A stretch of 64,000 bases of DNA, from the NCBI GenBank assembly GCA_017473905.1, contig JAFUJA010000014.1:62001-126000 (forward strand), read 5' to 3'. The stretch is from Lachnospiraceae bacterium (GTDB lineage: Bacteria; Bacillota; Clostridia; Lachnospirales; Lachnospiraceae). The position numbers were made by a program, and so were the translations under genes. The notes under the pieces are model-generated. The model was not told the origin of the DNA. It ran no database searches and saw nothing but the letters and a program-made list of their open reading frames with translations. Shown piece after piece: positions 24,301 to 31,186 of this stretch (position 1 is the first letter of the stretch; every line of letters starts with the position of its first letter).

Positions 24301-26291
24301 TCGAAACAGATACGGTTGCACAAGACCTTGTTCTGTATGCCAAGTGGGTAGAGAATGAAAGAGATAAAGCAGAAAGCGATACCCGTATCGCAGTAGAGTT
24401 GGTTGACTCTATGAGAAACATATATACCGGAAAAAAAGTAATTCCTCAAATCCGTGTACATGATAACGGAAAAACGCTTGTAGAAGGAGTGGATTATAAG
24501 GTATCATATAAGAACAATACTACAGCCTGCGATATAACTGATACAGGCATTGCAGATAAGAAGAAACCTCAGGTGATTGTACAGGGAATCGGAGGGTATA
24601 AGGATGAGAAACGGATTGTGACCTGTTTCACCATATACAGAAGAGACCTTGGGGAAGCAGAAATCACACTTCCCACAGGTGTTGTGGAGAAGACGAATGG
24701 AAAGCAACAGCTTATTAAGCCTGTTGTGACATTTGAAGGAAAGAAGGTATCCGGTAAGGAATATACCGTTTCTTATTACATGGATGAAGCCTGTACACAG
24801 GAAGTAACCGGTATCACAACCGCAGGAAGATACTATGTCCGGTTAGAAGCTGCGGATATTAACTTTACCGGTAAATCAGAAGTATATTCCATCTGGTGTA
24901 ACAGTAAGGACAAGCTTCTTAGTAATGCCAAGGTAATCTTACAGAAAAAAATTGTAATTGAGAAAGATTCCATCGAAGCGGATGAAGCATTGCAGCGTAT
25001 CTTAAAACAGGTAAAACTTGGGAAGGATACCTATACAATCGATGACGTAACAAAACTTAAGGAACTGTTTGAAATCAAAGGCATCAATGAGTATGGAGGA
25101 ATTTATTCTTACGAGAATCTAGCGAAGCTGTTAACCACAACAGGAAATAAGACGCTACTACTTATTGCAAAGGATGGTAACGAAAAGGGATATGCAGGTG
25201 AGAAGGAAGTAACCTTTAAAGTAAGGGGAGAAGCACTCTCCAAGAAAGACTTTACCGTATCCTTTGATGCAACGAAAAACACCTTAACAACTGTTTATAA
25301 CGGTTCCGGACAGGTTCCCATGGTTACTACGGATCTGGTTGAGGGAAAGGATTATTACATAACCTGTTATCAGGGAAAACAGAAAACAGATGCTTATGAT
25401 GTGGTAAATGCCGGTTCCTATTCCCTTGCAATAAACGGTATCGGTGATTATGAAGGAAAACTTACTTACTCTTTCAAGATTACGAAACTGAATGTAAAGG
25501 ATGCATACAAGGATGGTCTGCTCTCCATTTCCGTACAGGAAGAACTTCCTGTATACAGCACTACGGGAGCAAAGGCTTCCTTTGATGTGGTATTCAGAAG
25601 CGGAGCGGATATCCTGCTTACGGAAGGAGAAGATTATAAGTTAACCTATTCCGGTCATAAGAAAGCAGGCGATGATAAAACTGTATCCTATGCCAAGCTT
25701 CAGGGTATCGGAAACTTCACCGGAAGCTTAAGGGGTGACGGTAAGACCACAGGAGAATCCAATGCAGCAAAGGGTATTGTCAAAGAACTTAACTATAAGG
25801 TACTTCCGAAGGATTTGGGAAGCAGTGATATAAGACTTGTGGTAGAAAAGCCTGGTAAGAAAGCAGATTTATCCGATACGAAGGTGGTCTTATATGATAG
25901 CGGTAAGAAGATACCCGCTAAGGAATACAAGGTAGCCTGCCAGGGAACCGAGAGTGAGATTTCCATCACCATAACCGGAAATGACAGGAACTATACCGGA
26001 GTGGTTGAGAAAGTAATAAACAATACTGCAGTAAATATCGCAGATGCAGACAAGGTAGGAATAAGCCTTTCAGGTAAGACCTTCTATTACACGGGAGAAG
26101 AAATCTGTCCGGAAGTAACTGTCACTCTTAAGGATACTACCCTGCCGGAATGCAACCCTGTAGTAACGTATGAAAGCAACCTGAAAGTTGGAAAAGGAAC
26201 CGTCATCATAACAGGAGACGGAGAGAACTATTACGGACAGAAAAAGGTAACCTTTATCATCCTGCCGAAATGGGCGATGTGGATATGGTAG
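18345..26291 (+). CDS. Giant BspA-like LRR surface protein with vWA, putative cysteine peptidase and InlB-type repeats
   Basis: This is a 2648-residue exported protein. In order it has a signal peptide (1-28), an S/E-rich acidic stretch (about 46-150), and Treponema/BspA-type leucine-rich repeats (about 185-890, units like IGENAFxGCTxLxEIxLP). A vWA domain follows with an intact MIDAS motif DTSGS near 918. A region with Cys in SCNGMA (about 1361), His in GFHAVVAYD (about 1479) and Asn in YDNACG (about 1501) suggests a papain-fold peptidase. Next come a domain shared with the next gene (about 1590-1800), three InlB/Flg_new-like repeats (about 1825-2002), and Ig-like repeats to the end. The tail KWAMWIW has no LPXTG or membrane anchor. 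Base composition is mosaic, with an AT-rich centre. Confidence 0.85.
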   Translation: MKKNVRRVLTLALAFVLLLSSSSISVMAEGLKQGDSLFMNDVMDEETSTENSGESLSDSESDSETESEEQSEENSEEESSGETDSEESTDNENGSENNGSEEGSEENSEESTENSEETSEPDSENTSEENGSEESGSEESSEEESTEEPDKTEVTQVPEGLEYTIANEEVTITKYTGTVTDIVIPDVIEGCYVRKIGASAFLNNKVIRKVTISDNVKQISGSAFRNCDALEEVIIGDGVEQIGASAFDQCDVLTQVHMGNSVKTVGEFAFSYCVALEELDFSDSVTTIGKNVLLNSTLITEITIPQNVTTVLSPAFGSHIKKVTFAEGTVKICSRACSKMTSLEKVIIPDSVETIGSFAFENCTSLKATPYGKSIKTIETKAFYGCTALEKLAQLDNLEDIKKNAFENCSGLQEVEFGDKLTTIGENAFKGCTAFTEVEIPAGLTTVASGVFSAMETITFKEGIIELPANVCSGATKLISITVPEGVTGIGENAFLGCTVLKEIVLPDSITKIGGRAFYNCSALTAFPVLENLEEIGYYAFGNCVELSAFAFGANIKYIRESAFSGCTNMPEVELPASIISVGSGAFPEVKKIIFGEGFTTLPANICSMATSLVTVVLPNSLSEVGYGAFENCTNLEIIENGKNVQIIQGRAFYNCSSLMYAPLLEGAKTVSENAFKNCSSLFEASLQNATCLEKYAFADCEGLKKITLGHGTVVSQYAFQNCINVDEITQKGLSTIENGAFDGVDPEKNKITWHSFNKGTATLTIYGCGQVCDSYMEAITIDDSNTIIKCIEIENGITAIGKKSFEECINLEEVILPDTIECVGAGAFQNCKKLDIFIFPSKINKIEKDVFVGCDELQMICFDGDAPTIASGALPNSEGVTILTRQDTNGWSDRIYDKSSESTWEHWDGIENSCDIVLLLDTSGSMSANMSSMKSVVEEFVEYKGGVANNTRISVVEYSDVANKLAVLSYNTKYVCSYVNELESTGGTSYMPALKKAEEILDKSNAKKKIIIMFSDGEPADEYQVSKYCETLPHEYDMYTVGFNCEDRAKNILISIAGSEDRYFDASDIEGLKNAFDDIAKMLERGEKTKILIYRNGRYIDHEQLAGKKIKFLKSVNEEIKIIVVPAIDEDIVSCKLYQIDSFEEIKELENNQFTFVVQTNAFNKSKKIYLKRIPAEGTGENSKSTTLNIDFEDDFKISYNIIHEGKKLQLLEDSFTGEFTLEDYPYYNKFSEESKAVLETYKPSIIYNWYENPEFEGTAFFDENHEIINPNLEDDVTLYGMFYDNTSTQFDIKVDGYGFTNSGVIFCTPEWFELTEEEQKEYHYDMTDEDYLLLYSRAYPFFQTKKIRKKRYDNKWNGSCNGMALSSLLIKRGIIDLQSFGVTEPYPGNIDSLMINYNQGDDVSFLESMINYYQWLQIVGSGTHGGITPNKTIESPNLARIVKKLVSYQKPVILNVMSGEVQDGEEQETKEDNEGFHAVVAYDFKTVKENEHYTFMVYDNACGNQTAYPVDIYYDGTTYTKECEEWENRREKKVFILSVMTIEQYESRGFLYTPGNKTTASSLSSDVLSENDTTLSETTTMSPYCQLVTDSFNFTITNGTQSAKVVNGTQVSGDLDMKFSGFENEPGYTETYIYSLPVLKEGESYTISQNYDFDYFTELMSYNEDRNFYSYVWAEHNGTITFGYKGDVETSFAQATKQRIDVCSSVVDMPWYGNNFMGTDTGYRVVMEEDTIAIYPDSEGTLDIEVHEDFNELEIKDIPVTPEGIILSAEEDSCKVTGPDGEVASKLFGYCVVFMGNGGNTPSSIYNLPLNSLIEEPNDAKKNGYFFTGWYKDKECTKVWDFENDRITGDTYLYAGWTQDKGYYVPVSFVVPGEDSYIVRLGKGTLIPEYVCPTNENGEAYTWYKDSSCTVPWDFATDVVRSDITLYTEGVTYTVAFETGTEEVVEPVHAVKGSLLTMPMLGYREGYTLTGWCKDEALTDDWNFETDTVAQDLVLYAKWVENERDKAESDTRIAVELVDSMRNIYTGKKVIPQIRVHDNGKTLVEGVDYKVSYKNNTTACDITDTGIADKKKPQVIVQGIGGYKDEKRIVTCFTIYRRDLGEAEITLPTGVVEKTNGKQQLIKPVVTFEGKKVSGKEYTVSYYMDEACTQEVTGITTAGRYYVRLEAADINFTGKSEVYSIWCNSKDKLLSNAKVILQKKIVIEKDSIEADEALQRILKQVKLGKDTYTIDDVTKLKELFEIKGINEYGGIYSYENLAKLLTTTGNKTLLLIAKDGNEKGYAGEKEVTFKVRGEALSKKDFTVSFDATKNTLTTVYNGSGQVPMVTTDLVEGKDYYITCYQGKQKTDAYDVVNAGSYSLAINGIGDYEGKLTYSFKITKLNVKDAYKDGLLSISVQEELPVYSTTGAKASFDVVFRSGADILLTEGEDYKLTYSGHKKAGDDKTVSYAKLQGIGNFTGSLRGDGKTTGESNAAKGIVKELNYKVLPKDLGSSDIRLVVEKPGKKADLSDTKVVLYDSGKKIPAKEYKVACQGTESEISITITGNDRNYTGVVEKVINNTAVNIADADKVGISLSGKTFYYTGEEICPEVTVTLKDTTLPECNPVVTYESNLKVGKGTVIITGDGENYYGQKKVTFIILPKWAMWIW
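26238..26291 (+). repeat. 3' end of the giant gene, repeated at 27182
   Basis: The last 17 codons and the stop of the giant gene are 49/54 identical to 27182-27235. Most differences are silent or conservative, and the shared peptide ends in LPKWAMWIW. The sequence GAGGAATTC then ATGAAA follows both copies. Confidence 0.85.
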
Positions 26292-26312
26292 TTACCGGGA
26301 AGAGAGGAATTC

Positions 26313-27152
26313 ATGAAAGAAAAACTGAAGAATCTTATCACGAAACTAAAGGAAAAACTGATTCCGAAATTAAAAACATTCATCAAGAAACGATGGAAGC
26401 TTCTGTTAATAGTGGCAGGGGTGTTAGCAACAATCGCAATTATCTTAAATGCATTGCGCTACACCCCTGTGGGGTTGCAGTTGTATGCGAGGGTTATGCC
26501 TTTTCAGCTAATTAGTTTGTACACTAATTATGGTGATTTTACAATCAGTAACGGAAAACAGAGTGCGGTGTTCGTGAATGGAAAGAAAGTAAGCGGAGAT
26601 TTGCCGGTGTATCGTACTGAAGTAGAGTGGGATGAAATTGTTGCTAAAACATATTACTACAAATACTATTTATGTCCGCTACGGCGAACACAGAAATATG
26701 AGCTTTATCCTAACACATCGAAATGGTGTGAGACGCGTTTTGTGGGTGAAATGTGTTATGAGTATGATATTGAATCTAAAGAAGGCGGTTATATTTGCCT
26801 GAATTCTAATTGGATGGTTACTACTCAAACAAAAAATGAGGTTTGGAACCGTGTATCACTATATTGGATAAAATCATTGGGAGATAAATGGCTTGGTGCA
26901 GATATTGGCGGAAAGACTACTGGGATTTCCGGTAGTGTTAGTCACAAAGGGTATTTCTTCTCTTCTTCTGAAGAATGTATATATAAAGTAAATGTGTGGA
27001 CATTTCCTAAAGAATGCCATTTTGAAAGTATAGAAGTAGACGAGGATGGCATTTTGCTGAAAGAAAAAAACAGTAAAGAAGGCATTATCATGAGAGGAAA
27101 GGAAGTAATTGAACGTTTTGATATAAGTGATAGTGAAAGAGTGTGGTTTTAA
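26313..27152 (+). CDS. Membrane-anchored paralogue of one giant-protein domain
   Basis: The 279-residue product starts with a Lys-rich amphipathic N-terminus, a membrane helix at about 28-47, and an outside domain of about 225 residues. This domain begins FTISNGKQSAVFVNGKKVSGDL, which matches FTITNGTQSAKVVNGTQVSGDL in the giant protein (about residues 1590-1610), cited here by shared blocks NG-QSA, VNG and VSGDL. Both domains end near a GI-L strand. It is therefore a small type II membrane version of that module. Function is unknown. The gene lies between the two copies of the repeated 3' end, and its body is more AT-rich than most genes here. GAGGAATTC supplies the ribosome binding site. Confidence 0.72.
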   Translation: MKEKLKNLITKLKEKLIPKLKTFIKKRWKLLLIVAGVLATIAIILNALRYTPVGLQLYARVMPFQLISLYTNYGDFTISNGKQSAVFVNGKKVSGDLPVYRTEVEWDEIVAKTYYYKYYLCPLRRTQKYELYPNTSKWCETRFVGEMCYEYDIESKEGGYICLNSNWMVTTQTKNEVWNRVSLYWIKSLGDKWLGADIGGKTTGISGSVSHKGYFFSSSEECIYKVNVWTFPKECHFESIEVDEDGILLKEKNSKEGIIMRGKEVIERFDISDSERVWF

Positions 27153-27181
27153 TTATTAAGGAAGGAAATTCTTTTATATGA

Positions 27182-27235
27182 CAGAAAAAGGTAACTTTCC
27201 TTATCCTGCCGAAGTGGGCGATGTGGATATGGTAG
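27182..27235 (+). pseudogene. Vestigial 3' end of a second giant surface-protein gene
   Basis: In the frame of the giant gene, this segment reads QKKVTFLILPKWAMWIW and a stop, against QKKVTFIILPKWAMWIW in the intact gene. An in-frame TGA directly precedes it. Nothing longer of that frame survives upstream, so it is the remnant of a deleted tandem paralogue. It overlaps the spurious upstream extension of the following gene. Confidence 0.75.
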
Positions 27236-27264
27236 TGCTGATAAAAAGACAATGGAGGAATTCT

Positions 27265-28074
27265 ATGAAAAGGATAATTTTTAAAATTGCAAAATGTACC
27301 ACATTTCTTTTAGGTATAGTGTTATTAGTTGGCTGTTTACGGCTGCCGGTGTATGCAGATATCTGGATTGATCCGATGGAGACAGATGAGTTTCTGTCAA
27401 CGCACACCAATTCGAGTTATTTTGCTGGGTGCACATATATCACAAATGGGAAGGAAGGATATGTTCCGGTATACAGATCGCCGGAGGATCTTACAGTGAT
27501 TGCAAAGATCGAAAACAATAAGGAAGATTGCTACGGATATTATTATTACGAAGATGAAAATAATGCTTGGTGCTCATATGATACCTACGATGGTTATCCC
27601 ATTGGCTGGGTTAGAGAATCTGACCTTATTTTGGTTTACGACTATCGGGCGTTTGATCATTTTTACCATGAAAAAGTTAAATTTCATGGGGGCGAAAAGG
27701 ATTTTAAAATTGATGCAGACTTTGCGTATGTTTACGAGTATCCCGGAGCCCCTGAACCAAAGGATAAAACGGGTAAGAGCTCCATTCACTGTTACGGTTA
27801 CTATACCTACAGAGATGAAAAAGGACGGAAGTGGATAAATGGGGAGGCAGAATGGATATGCATTGACAATCCCACTGCACTTCCGGAGGAATTGTATCCT
27901 GATGGTTTGCCTGAAATGCGCAGCACAAGTGAGTTTCGCGGACCGGTTAACTGGCTTCCTATTATTATTACAGCATCTCTTGTGGCCGGCGTTGCAGCGG
28001 TAACAGGAATTCTGCTTTTGTTTATTTACAGAAAGAATAAATCCAAGAAAAACAACTCCGGAGAAGAATCATGA
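27265..28074 (+). CDS. Exported SH3-like protein with C-terminal membrane anchor
   Basis: This 269-residue protein starts at ATG 27265 (TGGAGGA upstream). The longer frame from 27178 lies in the vestigial repeat. The signal region (1-31) contains a possible lipobox LVGC ending at Cys24, and a signal peptidase I site after VYA is the alternative. The outside part looks like two SH3-type modules, shown by VPVYRSP with GWVRESDL and by YVYEYPGAPE with EWICID. A membrane helix (about 226-250) and a Lys-rich tail end the protein. It overlaps the next gene by 4 nt. Such proteins may bind peptidoglycan, but no function is known. Confidence 0.72.
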   Translation: MKRIIFKIAKCTTFLLGIVLLVGCLRLPVYADIWIDPMETDEFLSTHTNSSYFAGCTYITNGKEGYVPVYRSPEDLTVIAKIENNKEDCYGYYYYEDENNAWCSYDTYDGYPIGWVRESDLILVYDYRAFDHFYHEKVKFHGGEKDFKIDADFAYVYEYPGAPEPKDKTGKSSIHCYGYYTYRDEKGRKWINGEAEWICIDNPTALPEELYPDGLPEMRSTSEFRGPVNWLPIIITASLVAGVAAVTGILLLFIYRKNKSKKNNSGEES

Positions 28075-29093
28075 CAATACTTTATTCTGTGCTGCATTTT
28101 CTGGTTGACGGAATCTGTGCATTTGCAATGATGAATTATTTTTCAGGCATGTATGACTATCAGATGGAGGGCTTGTTATACAACTTTTGTGCTTTTGCTC
28201 TTCAGATGCCTCTGGGGGTTATATTGGATATCATAAATGTCGCTAAAAAGGAGTCACCGCTGCCATCTTTTTGGTTTGCGTTCCTTGGTGTTGCGGTTAC
28301 ATATGTGGGGGCTTTTACCCATCCGGTTATACTCGGAATCGGGAACGCGCTTTTTCATCTGGGCGGTGGTGTTGGAACGATACAGGAAGATCGGCGTAAA
28401 AATCACAAAGGGACCGACTTGGGAATTTTTGTGGCACCCGGGGCGCTGGGTCTGTTCCTGGGGACTCTTTTTACGGATAAAAATACCCATCTGTGGGTGT
28501 TTATCATCTCCCTTTCCGTTGTGCTGATTTGTTTTATCACAGGTATTGCTTTATTGCGTTCCCTGAAAGCAGGAAAATCTGTTTCTGTATTGAAAACGCC
28601 GGAATTTAAATGGAAAAACGGTCTCGTTGCCGGCTGTTTTCTGGTTGTGATATTGCGTTCATATCTTGGTCTGGCAATTTCTTTTTCGTGGAAGACTACG
28701 GTTCTGTTTTCGCTGATTGCAGTACTTGCTGTTGTGCTGGGTAAGATTGCCGGAGGGTTTGCCGCAGCATATTTGGGAGTACGGCGGACTGTATTGTTCT
28801 CTCTGGCAGGAGCTGCGGTCTGTTATCTGTTTTCCGGTTTTATGCCTCTGGGGATTTTGGCGTTGTTTCTTTTTAACATGACAATGCCGATAACCTTGTA
28901 CGGACTGGTGCAGCGCTGGGAGAAAATGCCCGGCCTGGCATTCGGCTTACTGACCTTTGCGATTTTTATCGGTTATATACCTGTTTACTTAGGTCTTCCT
29001 ACATTGCAAAACGGCAATGTTCTCGGATTTGTGGGAAGCGTTTTATCCGGAGTGATTTTGATTATGTGCTTAAGGAAAAAAGAGGAAGTTTAG
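28071..29093 (+). CDS. Polytopic MFS-like membrane protein
   Basis: This 340-residue very hydrophobic protein has about ten membrane segments and no clear binding motif. A glycine-rich stretch HLGGGVGT (about residues 97-104) lies in the N-terminal half. The layout resembles a reduced major-facilitator transporter. Its ATG overlaps the stop of the SH3-like gene (ATGA), and the next membrane gene follows directly, so the three are coupled. The substrate is unknown. Confidence 0.65.
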   Translation: MTILYSVLHFLVDGICAFAMMNYFSGMYDYQMEGLLYNFCAFALQMPLGVILDIINVAKKESPLPSFWFAFLGVAVTYVGAFTHPVILGIGNALFHLGGGVGTIQEDRRKNHKGTDLGIFVAPGALGLFLGTLFTDKNTHLWVFIISLSVVLICFITGIALLRSLKAGKSVSVLKTPEFKWKNGLVAGCFLVVILRSYLGLAISFSWKTTVLFSLIAVLAVVLGKIAGGFAAAYLGVRRTVLFSLAGAAVCYLFSGFMPLGILALFLFNMTMPITLYGLVQRWEKMPGLAFGLLTFAIFIGYIPVYLGLPTLQNGNVLGFVGSVLSGVILIMCLRKKEEV

Positions 29094-29095
29094 TC

Positions 29096-29452
29096 ATGTG
29101 GATATCCATCTTTTATATGTTTGCGATTTCGTTGTTTCTGACCATTCTTACGGAGGCCTTGGTGGCTTTTATCTGGAAAGTCCGCAGCCCGAAGGTTTTT
29201 ATGCTGGTTGTGCTGGTAAATGTTCTGACGAATCCGTTGCTGGTGCTGGTTAATTGGACTGCACGTATATATTTCTCCTGTGATTATCTTGTTATGTTGT
29301 TTCTGACGGAGCCGGTGGTTTTTCTGGCGGAAGCGTTGATATATCGCAGTTTCTCCAAAATCGATTCTTATGCAATCAAACATCCCGTATGGTATGGGAT
29401 AACTGCCAATGCGGTATCATGCGGGCTTGGGATTGTAATCTCGTATCTGTAG
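29096..29452 (+). CDS. Small four-helix membrane protein
   Basis: This 118-residue protein starts at ATG 29096, two bases after the previous stop, with AGAGGA upstream. It has about four membrane segments (near 5-23, 28-50, 55-80 and 98-117). I recognise no family. It is the third member of an operon with the SH3-like protein and the MFS-like protein, which suggests an envelope complex. No terminator is seen after it. Confidence 0.62.
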   Translation: MWISIFYMFAISLFLTILTEALVAFIWKVRSPKVFMLVVLVNVLTNPLLVLVNWTARIYFSCDYLVMLFLTEPVVFLAEALIYRSFSKIDSYAIKHPVWYGITANAVSCGLGIVISYL

Positions 29453-29484
29453 ATGCAATACTTATACACAGGGAAGTTTCTTTA

Positions 29485-29597
29485 TTCGTTAGGAAAATGC
29501 AAAAGAAATACAATTATTCGGTTGAAAAACGCGAAAAAACACGTTTGTTCGTTTGGAAAACGCAATAATTAATAGACTTTTCGTTTGAAAAATGCTA
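29485..29597 (+). repeat. Four phased 18-bp direct repeats in the ATPase promoter region
   Basis: Four imperfect copies with consensus TTCGTTTGGAAAACGCAA start at 29485, 29517, 29548 and 29580, that is every 31-32 bp or three helical turns. Each has a dyad core CGTTT-N-AAACG. The last copy fills the spacer of the promoter at 29573-29601. This is the pattern of a cooperative operator. Confidence 0.75.
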
Positions 29598-29601
29598 TGA
29601 T
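29573..29601 (+). promoter_or_regulatory. Promoter of the DUF4143-type ATPase gene
   Basis: TAGACT at 29573-29578, a 17-nt spacer and TATGAT at 29596-29601 form a plausible sigma-A promoter, 30 nt before the start codon. Repeat 4 lies between the two boxes, so a bound protein would block polymerase. Confidence 0.6.
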
Positions 29602-29630
29602 AAGCAAAAGTATTGTGAAAAGAGGTATGT

Positions 29631-30968
29631 ATGGAACGGAAAACGCTAGACATATTACTAAAATGGAAAGTAAAGAAGAACAGAAAACCTTTGCTTGTAA
29701 CCGGTGTTCGTCAATGTGGAAAAACGTATCTAATAAAAGCCTTCGGAAAAGCAGAATTTGACGATATGGCCTACTTTAATTTTGATGGAAATACGGGGTT
29801 AAAGTCTGTTTTTGATTATGATTTTGATGTGGAGAGAATTCTTGATGAGCTTTCTAATGTGATATACGGTAAAAAAATCATTCCGGGGAAAACCTTAGTT
29901 GTTTTCGATGAAATTCAGGATTGTCCGCGTGCAATACAATCTCTTAAGTATTTTTGCGAAAATATGCAGGAACTTCATGTTATTGCAGCAGGATCGTTGT
30001 TGGGTGTGGCTCTTCGAAAAGAGGGGATTTCTTTTCCGGTAGGCAAAGTTGACCGTATTGAAATGTATCCGATGAGTTTTGAAGAGTTTGTAATTGCAGA
30101 TGGTGGAGAAAAGTATATTAACGGAATCCGTAATCTGGCATTTGAAAGAGAAATTCCGGAGTTATATACAATTCCTCTGGAGAAATATTTAAAGAATTAT
30201 TATATTGTGGGTGGTATGCCGGAGGCAGTACAGACATGGATAGATACTCATGATTACAATGAAGTGGAAGAAGTTCAGGACAGAATTTTAAAAGATTATG
30301 CTGATGACTTTGGAAAGCACACTACTCATGATACTGCTACGAAGGTGCGTTTGGTCTGGGATGCAATTCCTTCGCAGATTGCAAAAGAAAACAATAAATT
30401 TATTTTTTCTCATGTAAAACAGGGTGCACGTGCAAAGGATTTGGAAGATGCGTTGGCGTGGCTTGTTAATGCCGGAATTGCATATAAGTTAAATCTGGTA
30501 TCAAATCCGGAGCTGCCCTTGTCCGGAATGGCTGACAGCACATATTTTAAAGTATACATGTCAGATGTAGGACTACTTCGAAAAAAATCAAATGTAAATT
30601 ACAGAACCATCCTGGAAGGGGATGTTTCATATGCCTATTTCAAAGGTGCATTAACTGAGAATTATGTTATGACACAGTTAAAATGCATGGGTGTGGAATG
30701 TTATTTTTGGAGAACAAAAGCAGATGCAGAAATCGATTTTGTATCAGACTATGAAGGAGTGCTTCTTCCGATAGAAGTAAAGGCGGCGGATAATACGAAG
30801 GCAAAGAGTTTGCACATGTTCTGCGGCAGATATAAACCGAAGATGGCAATTAAAACTTCTCTCAAAAATGTGGGAGATAACAAGGATGGAGATTCACATG
30901 TCTGGAGTCTTCCGTTGTATGCAATTTTTAGATTAAAAGAATATGTGGCCCATGAGATGGGATGGTAG
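29631..30968 (+). CDS. AAA-type ATPase with DUF4143 domain
   Basis: This 445-residue cytoplasmic protein has an N-terminal P-loop ATPase and a C-terminal DUF4143-type domain. Walker A is GVRQCGKT (25-32), Walker B is LVVFDEIQD (about 88-96), and sensor-like AAGSLLG follows near 122. The C-terminal half includes KVYMSDVGLLR and ends in a nuclease-like fold with WRTKADAEIDFV and IEVKAAD, reminiscent of PD-(D/E)XK enzymes. Such ATPases are abundant, often strain-specific, and of unknown function. It stands alone between its own repeat-bearing promoter and the TPP riboswitch. The gene appears intact. Confidence 0.85.
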   Translation: MERKTLDILLKWKVKKNRKPLLVTGVRQCGKTYLIKAFGKAEFDDMAYFNFDGNTGLKSVFDYDFDVERILDELSNVIYGKKIIPGKTLVVFDEIQDCPRAIQSLKYFCENMQELHVIAAGSLLGVALRKEGISFPVGKVDRIEMYPMSFEEFVIADGGEKYINGIRNLAFEREIPELYTIPLEKYLKNYYIVGGMPEAVQTWIDTHDYNEVEEVQDRILKDYADDFGKHTTHDTATKVRLVWDAIPSQIAKENNKFIFSHVKQGARAKDLEDALAWLVNAGIAYKLNLVSNPELPLSGMADSTYFKVYMSDVGLLRKKSNVNYRTILEGDVSYAYFKGALTENYVMTQLKCMGVECYFWRTKADAEIDFVSDYEGVLLPIEVKAADNTKAKSLHMFCGRYKPKMAIKTSLKNVGDNKDGDSHVWSLPLYAIFRLKEYVAHEMGW

Positions 30969-30986
30969 TTGCCGTAGATGCAATGC

Positions 30987-31015
30987 TTGACAATTCCACC
31001 TCATGGTTTTATGAT
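30987..31015 (+). promoter_or_regulatory. Promoter of the thiT transcript
   Basis: A consensus -35 TTGACA (30987-30992), an exact 17-nt spacer and -10 TATGAT (31010-31015) place the start of transcription near 31022, just before the riboswitch aptamer. Confidence 0.82.
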
Positions 31016-31038
31016 GTGCTTGTAAAATGAAATGCAAT

Positions 31039-31118
31039 GCTAGGGGAGCGTAATGCTGAGAATGAGTTTTTGCTCTGACCCTCACTACTTGAACCGGATA
31101 ATACCGGCGTAAGGAAGC
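31039..31118 (+). promoter_or_regulatory. TPP riboswitch aptamer (THI element)
   Basis: The conserved parts of the thiamine-pyrophosphate aptamer occur in order: GGGGAGC and GCTGAGA with a variable P3 hairpin, GACCCT, CTTGAACCGGATAATACC, and GGCGTAAGGAAGC closing the P1 helix with the GCT at 31039. It sits 69 nt before thiT and should switch expression off when TPP is plentiful. Confidence 0.95.
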
Positions 31119-31154
31119 TGAATGTGTCAAACATTCGAAATCTGTATTAAGTAG

Positions 31155-31186
31155 CCCCTCTTTGCGAAATGTAAGGAGGTTTTTTT
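31155..31186 (+). promoter_or_regulatory. Expression platform hairpin over the thiT ribosome binding site
   Basis: CCCCTCTT (31155-31162) can pair with the Shine-Dalgarno AAGGAGG (31173-31179). Seven T follow directly, up to the ATG at 31187. The hairpin can therefore hide the ribosome binding site and may also act as a weak terminator at the start codon. Confidence 0.6.

Noticed and set aside
26270..27240. Dockerin start (GDVDM) in the alternative frame at both repeats
   Set aside because: No DG follows and no second calcium loop is present. The conserved frame is that of the giant protein's C-terminus (LPKWAMWIW).
29485..29597. CRISPR array
   Set aside because: Four 18-bp degenerate units with 13-14 bp spacers are too short and too variable, and no cas genes are near. 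The units fit an operator better.
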